From the NCBI GenBank assembly GCA_964645775.1, contig CAZYBU010000017.1, positions 1 through 63,669 on the forward strand: 63,669 nt of DNA, in the 5' to 3' direction. Positions 1-7,555 of the stretch are shown here, piece by piece. The notes beneath the pieces were generated by a model. That model ran no database searches, was not told where the DNA came from, and saw nothing but the letters and a program-made list of their open reading frames with translations. Each line of letters starts with the position of its first letter. The first letter of the stretch is position 1. Source of the stretch: CAZYBU01 sp964645775. Lineage in GTDB: Bacteria; Spirochaetota; UBA4802; UBA5550. Position numbers and translations under genes: made by a program.

Positions 1-1479
1 GGGAGTGGAACCCCGGACAGCCAGGCCTCCCATGGTTGTGTGCATGTTCGGCTGACCCGACCTGCCCTGGAAGTTATGGTACCCTGCCTCCAGTTCCAGA
101 CCGAACCATTTCAGCACCTTGTACTTCCCGTAGATACCCAGGTTGACCATCCCCCCAAGGAAGGAGGCCTTGAATGTGTCGCTCCAGTCTCCCACCATGT
201 GAGCCACCGGGTATCCTGCCATAACCTTGAAGCCGACCCTGGGGTTCTTCTCTTCTTCGGAGGTAAACTCCTGGTCTTTTCCTTTCCAGGAATAGTTGTT
301 TCCCCAGCCGGAGCGGTATCCTGCCGCGAGCCGCAGAATCATGCTGTGAGCCATGGTGTTCTTGTAGAATCCGAGCTGGTAATCCAGGCCCAGCTGGAGA
401 TAGTAGTCCCTGTAGAAGCTGTAGTCCATGGCCACGCCGAACTGAAAGTAATAGTCCGTGGACCAGTAGGCCTTCTTGGCCGAAGCGAGAAAGGAATAGT
501 ACTCGTACCGGGACTCGGACACGCCTCCCCCGGCCCGGACGACCACATTCAGGGGAAAGGCGAACCGGGAAACGAAGAGAATGTTAACGCCGCCCCCCAG
601 GGCGTTGAATGCGGAAAGGTAGCGGGAGCCCTCCAGGCGGTGATAGAATAATTCAAACTCCAGGGCCGTCCATCTCCAGAAACCCTTAGTGCCGAAAATT
701 CCGATATCCAGGGTAAGGCCCGGGTAAACGGTCGCGACCTTCTGGCCCACTTCTCCCATGTAGAACCTCTCGGTAAAGACGGGAGAAATGTACCATCCAA
801 TGGCAGGTGGAGTATAGGGCTTCTTCCGCAAAACCTTGAATTTTTTCCATTCACTCCAGGACTCAACCTTATCAAAAGTCGACACGGCCCCCACGCGAAG
901 TTCATACTCGCCGGGTGGCACAAAAAAGGTCACTTCGTTGGAATCGGTCTTCCGTTCAAGGACGGTCTTCCCCTCCAGTTTGCGTATCTGGACAAAGTAA
1001 CCCTTCGCGTACTGCACGGCCTCCCATCCCACCTTCAGGGGCTTGCCGGAGCGGAGGTCATCCTCGGCCGTGACCGTATTCTCCATCGTTTCTTTCTCTC
1101 CAGTCTCTTTTTCTTCTTTCTTCTTTTCCCCTGTCGATTCCTCTTTTTTCTCTTTCGTTTTTTCCCTCACTTCTGCCTGTCCCTTCTTCTCTGTCTCTTC
1201 CGGCTTTACTTCTTTCGTGTCGTTCGTTTTTTCCGCGGGCTTCTTCTCCTCAGGCTTAGCATCAGCTTTTCCCGGGTTCCCGCTCCCGGTCTTTTTCTCT
1301 CCCGATATCTCTTCTATCTTTTCATTAATTGTTTTTTCCGTGGCAGTTCCCGCATCCTTCTGCGACTGGTCTGTCTTCACGCCCCTGTCCGCCTTGAGGT
1401 TTTCAACAGCGTTATCGGCCCGGACGTGCAGGATACCGGCTGGCATCATAAGAAGGCATATAAGAATCCAGTATCTCAT
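1..1479 (-). CDS. Outer-membrane beta-barrel-like protein with charged linker and Fn3-like domain (3' part off the window)
   Basis: The reading frame is open from an ATG at 1479 to the window edge (493 codons), so the C-terminus is missing. It starts with a signal peptide (about residues 1-21, hydrophobic core ILICLLMMPAG). A strongly charged Lys/Glu-rich, low-complexity stretch follows (about 22-130), then one fibronectin-III-like domain (about 135-215). From about 225 onward the sequence alternates aromatic and polar residues, with repeated Gly/Tyr-rich strands such as RAGGGVSESRYEYYSFL, as in outer-membrane barrels. The start ATG overlaps the stop of the FecR gene (ATGA), so the two are probably translationally coupled. 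I infer an outer-membrane protein with a long periplasmic linker; the barrel family is not identified. Confidence 0.75.
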   Translation of the reverse strand, partial: MRYWILICLLMMPAGILHVRADNAVENLKADRGVKTDQSQKDAGTATEKTINEKIEEISGEKKTGSGNPGKADAKPEEKKPAEKTNDTKEVKPEETEKKGQAEVREKTKEKKEESTGEKKKEEKETGEKETMENTVTAEDDLRSGKPLKVGWEAVQYAKGYFVQIRKLEGKTVLERKTDSNEVTFFVPPGEYELRVGAVSTFDKVESWSEWKKFKVLRKKPYTPPAIGWYISPVFTERFYMGEVGQKVATVYPGLTLDIGIFGTKGFWRWTALEFELFYHRLEGSRYLSAFNALGGGVNILFVSRFAFPLNVVVRAGGGVSESRYEYYSFLASAKKAYWSTDYYFQFGVAMDYSFYRDYYLQLGLDYQLGFYKNTMAHSMILRLAAGYRSGWGNNYSWKGKDQEFTSEEEKNPRVGFKVMAGYPVAHMVGDWSDTFKASFLGGMVNLGIYGKYKVLKWFGLELEAGYHNFQGRSGQPNMHTTMGGLAVRGSTP

Positions 1480-3611
1480 TGTTCGATATACAGCCGGTCA
1501 GGAACCTTCAACCGGGGTTTCTCCAGTTTATCCGCTTTACCCAGGGTTAGCCTGAATTCCCGTTTCGCCTCCGCGCTTTCCCGAAAAACACGGCCCCCTT
1601 CCAGGTCCACGGCCTGGACGGTAATTATGAATGTTCCACGGGAGAGCTTGCTTAACTCCCTGAATTCCAGATCTGTCTCCTTTACCTCGAAGCGCGCTAT
1701 GTTTACCGCGGCCCCGGCGTCCTTTTTAAAGATAGCCACGCGGTACCTGTCAGCCCCGGGGACCTGCCGCCAGCTCACACTCAGGCTCTCCTCTCCCGTC
1801 ATGTCGATAACCTCTACTCCCGGTTTCGTAATCACGGGCAGGTTCAATCTGTTAACCACATAGAGCTGACGTATATCGCTCCTGAGGCTCTCCCCCTCCT
1901 CCTCGTTAAAGGAAACGCGCCAGAAGTAGGTACCGGGCGGCAGATCAGATACCCTGGTTCTGAAATCATCGAGACGCATGCTTTTCACGACCCGGCTGAA
2001 TTCCCTGTCCTGCGCCACGACCAGGGTGAAGGAGCCCTCAAGCTTGACGTCCCTCCAGGAGAAATCGATATCCTTTCTCCGTTCATTTCCATCAAGTGAG
2101 AACCTTTCGTTAGGGTTCGGTTTTAACAGAACAAGACTCTCTTCAAGTATGGTAAACCTTTTTGTCTCTGAGGAAGAAGTCCGGGAACCGTCACCCAGGA
2201 CACCCTGAAGTCTCCAATAATAGGTGCCGGGCGTGCTGAAGTTTTCAAGCCTGTAAAGGGTGCCGTCCGTTTTGTTCTCCCTGGTGATACGGTTGAACTT
2301 CTCGTCCCGGGCAATCTCCAGCCGCGTCTGACTTATTTCATGGTTATTTTTCCAGGAGAAGACAATCGGTTTCCTGTCGGCCATGAGCCGGGTAAATATT
2401 TTACCCTGCACGGGAAAGACCGGTTTAGGCGGCGGAACGTCCATGGTCCGAAGAATCTTAAAGGAGATAACCGGACTTTCCAGGGCCACCTCTTCCCCTT
2501 CCCGGACAACATCCGGCATGATTTTCGCGACCTGCCAGTACCAGGTCCCCCGGGTCAGTTTATCGGAACCGAGACCTGTGGACCGGGTCGTAATGTCAAT
2601 GACCGGGGATGAGAGATCCTGGTTTCGGCTCACCCGTATCCGGTATCCGCTGGCCAGTTCGCTGCCGGTCCAATGGAATCGGACCAGAGGAAGAGAATCG
2701 CGGTAGGTAATGGTAGTATCCCGCCTGGGTGAAAGGACACGCAGGGGCACGTCCCTGCTTATGGTAAAGCGCCTGGTTTCGCTTGTCTCCATCTCACCAG
2801 TCCGCGGGTTCCGGGCCCGCATCCTCCAGTAATGGACACCCGGCTCCAGGGGATAGGCGTGGGTCGTACCCAGGACTTTTATGGTTCTCGCCCTTTTAAA
2901 GGAGTGGGTCCTGTCCATATCCAGAAGGAGGTTCGTGACATTTTTGACTTCTTCCCAGGTAAAGGTCACCGGCAGTCTCTCCTCCCCTGTCACGATAAAC
3001 CTGTCACGTTCAGGTGATACGAGGCGTATGGTCATATCAAAGACCCGAAGTTCCTCGGCCGTAGCCGTCAGTTTCTGGTTCTCCTGAAGTGTCCGCTCTC
3101 CGTCTGCGCCTTTTACGGTAGCCTCGCCGCTGTTCACGGTCAGGTCCACCTCGTCACCGCTTTTATTCAGATTCAGGTCACCCTTGCCGAGAGCCACCGA
3201 GACCCCTCCTGCGGTGATATTGACCCCTTCTCCTCCGGAGCCTCGACTGTCGGCCGAAATCGACCCCCGGGCGAAATTGATGTCCAGGCCCTCGTCCTTA
3301 ATAGAGAGTATGATCATGCTCTCCTCGTTCAGCTTGATCTTCGTTCCGTCCTTAAGCTCAATCTCCGCCTCAGAGAGGTCCTCGGTTCGGATTGTGTCAT
3401 TGGCGTAAACCGGCATGTTCGCCTCCACCTCCTGCCAGACGACCTGCCGGGCGAACTTGCGCTGGGCTACCCGTTTCTTGAAGGTGATGATCCCGATCTT
3501 CTCTCCACCTCCCCCTCCGATCATGGTAATGTCGCTGTAGAGTAAAAAGATGAGAACACCAATAATGGCCGTCCCCACGGCGACGACGACATGGCTACTG
3601 GATAATCTCAT
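1476..3611 (-). CDS. FecR-domain protein with Fn3-like repeats, membrane anchored
   Basis: This 711-residue protein has one N-terminal transmembrane segment (about 8-25), so the rest is probably periplasmic. A FecR-type domain follows (about 50-180), recognised by NDTIRTEDLSEAEIELKDGT and the ensuing beta-rich segment. After that come about five Fn3/Ig-like modules of roughly 100 residues (about 205-700), each with W-x-Y-W-R or T-Y-Y-W-R strands. FecR domains normally sense and transmit envelope signals, usually to an ECF sigma factor; none is encoded here. Instead the gene overlaps the upstream cyclase by 17 bp and the downstream barrel protein by 4 bp. A periplasmic adaptor between outer-membrane protein and cyclase is my inference. 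Confidence 0.85.
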   Translation of the reverse strand: MRLSSSHVVVAVGTAIIGVLIFLLYSDITMIGGGGGEKIGIITFKKRVAQRKFARQVVWQEVEANMPVYANDTIRTEDLSEAEIELKDGTKIKLNEESMIILSIKDEGLDINFARGSISADSRGSGGEGVNITAGGVSVALGKGDLNLNKSGDEVDLTVNSGEATVKGADGERTLQENQKLTATAEELRVFDMTIRLVSPERDRFIVTGEERLPVTFTWEEVKNVTNLLLDMDRTHSFKRARTIKVLGTTHAYPLEPGVHYWRMRARNPRTGEMETSETRRFTISRDVPLRVLSPRRDTTITYRDSLPLVRFHWTGSELASGYRIRVSRNQDLSSPVIDITTRSTGLGSDKLTRGTWYWQVAKIMPDVVREGEEVALESPVISFKILRTMDVPPPKPVFPVQGKIFTRLMADRKPIVFSWKNNHEISQTRLEIARDEKFNRITRENKTDGTLYRLENFSTPGTYYWRLQGVLGDGSRTSSSETKRFTILEESLVLLKPNPNERFSLDGNERRKDIDFSWRDVKLEGSFTLVVAQDREFSRVVKSMRLDDFRTRVSDLPPGTYFWRVSFNEEEGESLRSDIRQLYVVNRLNLPVITKPGVEVIDMTGEESLSVSWRQVPGADRYRVAIFKKDAGAAVNIARFEVKETDLEFRELSKLSRGTFIITVQAVDLEGGRVFRESAEAKREFRLTLGKADKLEKPRLKVPDRLYIEQ

Positions 3612-6441
3612 ACTTTGTTTCGCTCTCTTCCAGCTGATCGTCGCTCATCTCCACAGGTGCGTCGTCCCATCCCAGAACGCGACGAAGATCGGAAATATTC
3701 GCGGGCCGGTCAGGATCATCCTTACGTCCGATAACAGCGTATATTCTCTGGGGTTCCGCCTTCCCCTTGACCCTGATCGATTTCATCGATTCGACTTCGA
3801 AGATATCCTTCACATAGCTGTAGGATTCTTCGGTAATCAGAATATCCGTTTTAAAGGGTTTGTTCAACGCCTCGATACGGGAAGCAAGGTTAACGGCATC
3901 CCCGATGACGGTGTATTCCATTCTGTCTTCTGAACCGATCTGCCCCGCCAGAACCGGGCCGTAGTTGATGCCGCAACCGATTTTAATGAGCGGTTTTTTT
4001 TCGTCTCCCCTTCCCTGGTTAAATTCGATCAGTTCTTTTCGCATCATGAGTGCGCCATTAATGGCGTTTTCGATGTCATTGCCCCTGGACACCGGAGCCC
4101 CCCAGATAGCCATGATGGCGTCACCAATATACTTGTCCACCACGCCCTGGGTTTCGTTCACGCAGCGGACCATACGTGTCATATACTCATTCAGAAACTC
4201 CACAACCTCTTCCGGCTCAAGCTTCTCCGAAATGGCGGTAAAAGAACGGATATCAGAGAAAAAGACAGCAGCGTTGACCCGTTCTCCTCCCAGCTTGATC
4301 TCACCCTTCATGGCCTGCTCCGCCAGTTCCCGGTTAACAAACTTGCCGAAGGCGTCCTTCATCTTTTCCCGTTCTTCCAGGCCCCGGCCCATCTCCACGA
4401 AGGAACGTGTGAGGGTCCCGATCTCATCCTTCGTAGTGGCCTTTATATTCACCCGGAAATCTCCCCGCATAATCCGGGTGGTAGCCTGGACCAGCCGGAC
4501 CACGGGACGGCTTATGCTTCGTCCGAAGAAGAATACGACCATGATCGCTGCAGTAAGAATGATGCCCATGATCATAAGGTTGCGTCGCTGGATATCTTCC
4601 ACGGCCTGGAAAGCGATGTTTTTAGGAACCGTGGCTATGATCCCCGCGCCTCCCAGATCGATCTTTTTAAACGAGCCGAAAAATATGCGGCCTTCATCGT
4701 TCCTGTAGGTGGTCTGCTGATTATCAAGGGCGCTCTTCATCATGCTTGTCACGATAGGTAGATTTTCCAGGTTTGCCTCGGAGAGGACCAGCTGTGTGTC
4801 AGGATGGGCGATGACGTCTCCCATACGGTTCACCATGAAGACAGTGGTGATGCCCTTCGTCTCAAAGGAATCGAGAAGGGGATCAATCCTCATGCAGTAA
4901 ACGAGAACCTCTTCAACTCTTCCGTCAGGAGATATCTCCGGATAAAAGAGAGCCATGACCGGTTCACCCAGATGTCCCGAGAGATTCAGAATGACAGACT
5001 CTCCCAGGAAGGCCCTGTTCAGGCTTGAACTGGAATGCTGAAGAGCCTCCCGGATAATCTCTTCCGTAAGCTGGAGACGGCCCATAATCGGAATATTATA
5101 ATAACGTTTTACGGTATATTCTTCTCCCTGTTTTCTCACAAGACCGGAATAAACGATATCGCTCTTCTCAGGATTAATGATACCCTCGCCCGTCCGCTCA
5201 GTCAGCATCCCCCGGGCCACGATACGGTTTTTTTCTATCTCTGAAAGAACCTTGGAAGCGACAACATCAGATAGCTTCAGGTTATTCTCCTGGAGACGGG
5301 CCTCGTTATCAGCCCGGAAGTAGTAACTGGCCAGCATGATCATCCCGGTCAGAGAAGAGACAATCAGAATTGATGTAATGGAAACCAGCTTAAAACCGAG
5401 GCTCCGGTAAAAGGGGGGGCGGACCTCCGAGAGATCCATGTCAGGAGGAGGTTCTTCACCTGCCGGGATATCTTCTTCCGGGATTTCAATTTCTTCACCT
5501 TTTTTGTTTCTGTCCCTCTTATCTCTCTTTTTCTTTCTTTTTTTCTCTCGATTTTTATCTGTTGGGTCCAGTGTTACTTCTTCAGGCTCTCCGCCTTCAG
5601 GCCTTTCCGAAATATCCTTCACCACAGGAGCGGCCCTTATCTCCCGGGCTTCTTCCTCAATCTTTTCGTCTTCCAGTTCAATTTTTTCGGCCTCTCCGGC
5701 GATTATCTCTTCTTCATCCTTTTCCTGTTCAGTTATTTTAGACTCGATACGGGATGTCTCTTCTCCTTCCATCTCCTCGAATGCGATAAATTCTTCTTCC
5801 GAGGTGTCCTCTTCATGGAGAGGCTCACCGCTCAGGTCATCGACGGAAGGTTCAGGAGTTTCACCCCTCTCCAGAGGTATCGCCTCTAAAACCGCATCAT
5901 CCGTGTATAAAGCAGAGGGCCGTATATGCTCAAGGGCATGGGTTATCATTACGGCCGTAGACTCTCTCCCTTCCGGATGGGACACCCGGTACTCCTCTTC
6001 AATAATGGCAAGAGCGTTCTTTATATGGGGGGATGGATCCCGGTGAATCATCTTCACCTGGGAACGGGCCGCCTGGATAGAGAAACCGATACTCACGAGG
6101 TAGGCTGTAAGCGCCTCAGGCGCCAGGGATGTTCCATAGGATATGAGAAGGAGGTATCCTTCCCCACTGGCGGATCCGATCTCTGAAGCAACGTCCAGAA
6201 GAAAGTCTACGTCCCCCATGTGCTCTTCCAGCATAAATATGGAACGGATGTCGCTGACCTCTTCTCGGGCACGCCTTATGAGGGTAAGGTATTCATTTTC
6301 CCGGACAGCCTCGGAAACGATAACTATCACGGAGACCACGCCGAACGCACCTGCTTCTTCCAGTATATCGATCTGACTGTCAGGTCCTCCGGGGAGAAAC
6401 CTGTGATAGAGTATTCTTGATGGACGATCTACTGAATTCAT
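3595..6441 (-). CDS. Class III adenylate/guanylate cyclase with N-terminal cytosolic domain, sensor and HAMP
   Basis: The 948-residue protein makes a cyclic nucleotide from ATP or GTP. Residues 1-190 form an unrecognised soluble domain. A low-complexity acidic then basic linker runs to about 340. Two transmembrane segments (about 350-373 and 617-637) flank a Cache-like extracytoplasmic sensor, followed by HAMP (about 638-690) and a C-terminal cyclase homology domain. Both metal-binding aspartates are present: FSDIRSFT (Asp730) and KYIGDAIMA (Asp774). The later motif YTVIGDAVNLASRIE carries Asp at the purine-specifying position, favouring ATP. The usual cyclase helix of this subfamily is intact, so it should be active. 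It is the first gene of the three-gene unit; a dyad lies about 60 bp upstream. Confidence 0.93.
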   Translation of the reverse strand: MNSVDRPSRILYHRFLPGGPDSQIDILEEAGAFGVVSVIVIVSEAVRENEYLTLIRRAREEVSDIRSIFMLEEHMGDVDFLLDVASEIGSASGEGYLLLISYGTSLAPEALTAYLVSIGFSIQAARSQVKMIHRDPSPHIKNALAIIEEEYRVSHPEGRESTAVMITHALEHIRPSALYTDDAVLEAIPLERGETPEPSVDDLSGEPLHEEDTSEEEFIAFEEMEGEETSRIESKITEQEKDEEEIIAGEAEKIELEDEKIEEEAREIRAAPVVKDISERPEGGEPEEVTLDPTDKNREKKRKKKRDKRDRNKKGEEIEIPEEDIPAGEEPPPDMDLSEVRPPFYRSLGFKLVSITSILIVSSLTGMIMLASYYFRADNEARLQENNLKLSDVVASKVLSEIEKNRIVARGMLTERTGEGIINPEKSDIVYSGLVRKQGEEYTVKRYYNIPIMGRLQLTEEIIREALQHSSSSLNRAFLGESVILNLSGHLGEPVMALFYPEISPDGRVEEVLVYCMRIDPLLDSFETKGITTVFMVNRMGDVIAHPDTQLVLSEANLENLPIVTSMMKSALDNQQTTYRNDEGRIFFGSFKKIDLGGAGIIATVPKNIAFQAVEDIQRRNLMIMGIILTAAIMVVFFFGRSISRPVVRLVQATTRIMRGDFRVNIKATTKDEIGTLTRSFVEMGRGLEEREKMKDAFGKFVNRELAEQAMKGEIKLGGERVNAAVFFSDIRSFTAISEKLEPEEVVEFLNEYMTRMVRCVNETQGVVDKYIGDAIMAIWGAPVSRGNDIENAINGALMMRKELIEFNQGRGDEKKPLIKIGCGINYGPVLAGQIGSEDRMEYTVIGDAVNLASRIEALNKPFKTDILITEESYSYVKDIFEVESMKSIRVKGKAEPQRIYAVIGRKDDPDRPANISDLRRVLGWDDAPVEMSDDQLEESETKYEIIQ

Positions 6442-6500
6442 GACGTATCCTGACCTCTAGTGTACATGGACAATTTTCAGATTGCCTGACAGACTGTTTC

Positions 6501-6519
6501 AGGGAACTATTTGTTCCCT
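6501..6519. promoter_or_regulatory. Perfect dyad upstream of the cyclase operon
   Basis: AGGGAAC-TATTT-GTTCCCT is a perfect 7-bp inverted repeat with a 5-bp spacer, centred about 70 bp upstream of the cyclase start codon. It could be an operator, or a short hairpin in the leader. No T-run supports a terminator for the minus strand. Confidence 0.35.
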
Positions 6520-6563
6520 CTTTCTATATCGGTTACAGAGAGAAAAAGGGTAAGAATCTCTAT

Positions 6564-6577
6564 CAATTATGTAATTG
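6564..6577. repeat. Short AT-rich palindrome
   Basis: CAATTA-TG-TAATTG is a perfect 6-bp dyad in the non-coding stretch between the cyclase operon and the nadB operon. It may be a protein-binding site; short AT-rich palindromes also arise by chance. Confidence 0.25.
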
Positions 6578-6634
6578 TTTTATCTATCAATCATCAGATA
6601 TGTATTGTTTTCGGAACTATTATAATTCTTATTT

Positions 6635-6714
6635 CTTAACTCTGTTTTCCCATAAATCCCTGATATCCCCGCCGCCTTCGGCGGCGGGGTGAGTAATTCG
6701 TTTATCCCGAAACA
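6635..6714. repeat. 80-bp hairpin repeat, copy A
   Basis: This unit is about 95% identical (76 of 80 positions) to the unit at 6815-6894. Its core at 6667-6689 is a perfect palindrome: CCCCGCCGCC, loop TTC, GGCGGCGGGG. The flanks are AT-rich, so the GC-rich core stands out sharply. It resembles dispersed REP-like palindromic elements. The copy abuts the assembly gap, which suggests more copies that could not be assembled. Confidence 0.8.
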
Positions 6715-6814
6715 NNNNNNNNNNNNNNNNNNNNNNNNNNNNNNNNNNNNNNNNNNNNNNNNNNNNNNNNNNNNNNNNNNNNNNNNNNNNNNNNNNNNNN
6801 NNNNNNNNNNNNNN
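6715..6814. other. Assembly gap (100 N)
   Basis: Exactly 100 N bases separate the two repeat copies. A round 100 is a common placeholder for a gap of unknown length, so the true distance and the number of repeat units are unknown. Confidence 0.95.
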
Positions 6815-6894
6815 CTTAACTCTGTTTTCCCATAAATCTCTGATATCCCCGCCGCCTTCGGCGGCGGGGAGAGTAATTCGTTTATCCTCAAACA
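6815..6894. repeat. 80-bp hairpin repeat, copy B
   Basis: Direct repeat of 6635-6714 in the same orientation, with the GC-rich palindromic core at 6847-6869 unchanged. The four mismatches all fall outside the palindrome. Confidence 0.8.
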
Positions 6895-6918
6895 AAAGCA
6901 TCTTTCAAAAGCATCTTT
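6893..6918. repeat. Tandem 13-bp duplication
   Basis: CAAAAGCATCTTT occurs twice back to back immediately after repeat copy B, overlapping its last two bases. It may be a slippage product or a mark left by repeat insertion. Confidence 0.6.
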
Positions 6919-6966
6919 GAAATAATTGCTGCCTTTTGATTAAACCTTCTGAAAAAATCCGTATCT

Positions 6967-6981
6967 CCTTTTAATAAAAGG
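6967..6981. promoter_or_regulatory. Palindrome upstream of the nadB operon
   Basis: CCTTTTA-A-TAAAAGG is a perfect 7-bp dyad about 55 bp upstream of the first gene of the nadB operon. Its position fits an operator. It does not match the NiaR or NrtR sites I know of, so no regulator is assigned. Confidence 0.35.
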
Positions 6982-6992
6982 TTCTTGCAGAA

Positions 6993-7040
6993 ATGAATGT
7001 TTCGAAAAAGATTGAGGCTTCGTTGAGGGTGCAATCATGA
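6993..7040 (+). CDS. Possible 15-residue leader peptide ahead of the deoxyribosyltransferase gene
   Basis: An ATG at 6993 opens a 15-codon frame (MNVSKKIEASLRVQS) whose TGA at 7038-7040 overlaps the ATG at 7037 of the next gene as ATGA. There is no good ribosome binding site in front of it. It contains a GAGGG that would serve the downstream start. It may be a coupling leader or a chance frame. Confidence 0.3.
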   Translation: MNVSKKIEASLRVQS

Positions 7041-7555
7041 TCCACGAGGTCCCATCCATATACTGCGCATCTCCCCTCGGCTTCTCCGAGGCAGGCCGCT
7101 TCTTTCTCTACAGGGAACTGATACCCCTTATTGAAGCGGAAGGATTCCAGGTCATAGATCCCTGGGTCCTTACCCCTCAGCGGGAGATTGAAACCTCACT
7201 GGCCCTTCCTCCGGGTGAGAAGCGGAAAGAAGTCCTGACCGCACTTAACCTTCGCATCGGCCGCATCAACGAGGAGGGTATCCGCTGCAGCAAGGCCCTC
7301 TTCGCCCTCCTGGACGGCAGTGACGTAGACAGCGGAACATCGTCTGAAATCGGTTTCGCAGCCTCTCTGGACAAGCCGATCCTGGGATACAGAAGCGATT
7401 TTCGGCAGGCCGGAGACAATGATGCCTCGCTGGTTAACATCCAGGTGGAATATTTCATCTATTCCCGGGGCGGCAAAATTATTACAACCCTGAACGATAT
7501 GGCCCCTGCCTTGAATGAACTGAAGAAAACCATGCTGGAGAAAACAGGATCATGA
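7037..7555 (+). CDS. Nucleoside 2-deoxyribosyltransferase family protein
   Basis: This 172-residue protein has the Rossmann-like fold of the nucleoside 2-deoxyribosyltransferase family: N-terminal strand SIYCASPLGFSEAG, then the signature GSDVDSGTSSEIGFA, whose Glu is the expected nucleophile, and KPILGYRSDFR. The family breaks N-glycosidic bonds of (deoxy)nucleosides or nucleotides and can transfer the sugar to another base. A GAGGG sits about 8 bases before the ATG. Its stop overlaps the nadB start (ATGA), so the two are co-translated. That placement suggests a role in nucleotide or pyridine-nucleotide turnover, but the substrate cannot be read from sequence. Confidence 0.85.
   Translation: MIHEVPSIYCASPLGFSEAGRFFLYRELIPLIEAEGFQVIDPWVLTPQREIETSLALPPGEKRKEVLTALNLRIGRINEEGIRCSKALFALLDGSDVDSGTSSEIGFAASLDKPILGYRSDFRQAGDNDASLVNIQVEYFIYSRGGKIITTLNDMAPALNELKKTMLEKTGS

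Noticed and set aside
1043..1555. Ser/Phe-rich plus-strand reading frame
   Set aside because: It is the complement of the Lys/Glu-rich linker of the barrel-like protein, so its composition is a by-product.
5438..6046. Ser-rich plus-strand reading frame
   Set aside because: Complement of the acidic/basic linker in the cyclase; no start context.
6635..6894. CRISPR array
   Set aside because: Only two 80-bp units with a perfect internal palindrome and no short spacer pattern; no cas genes nearby.
6580..6901. Minus-strand frames crossing the N gap
   Set aside because: They run through unknown bases and translate the hairpin repeat; both copies give the same peptide by repetition, not by selection.
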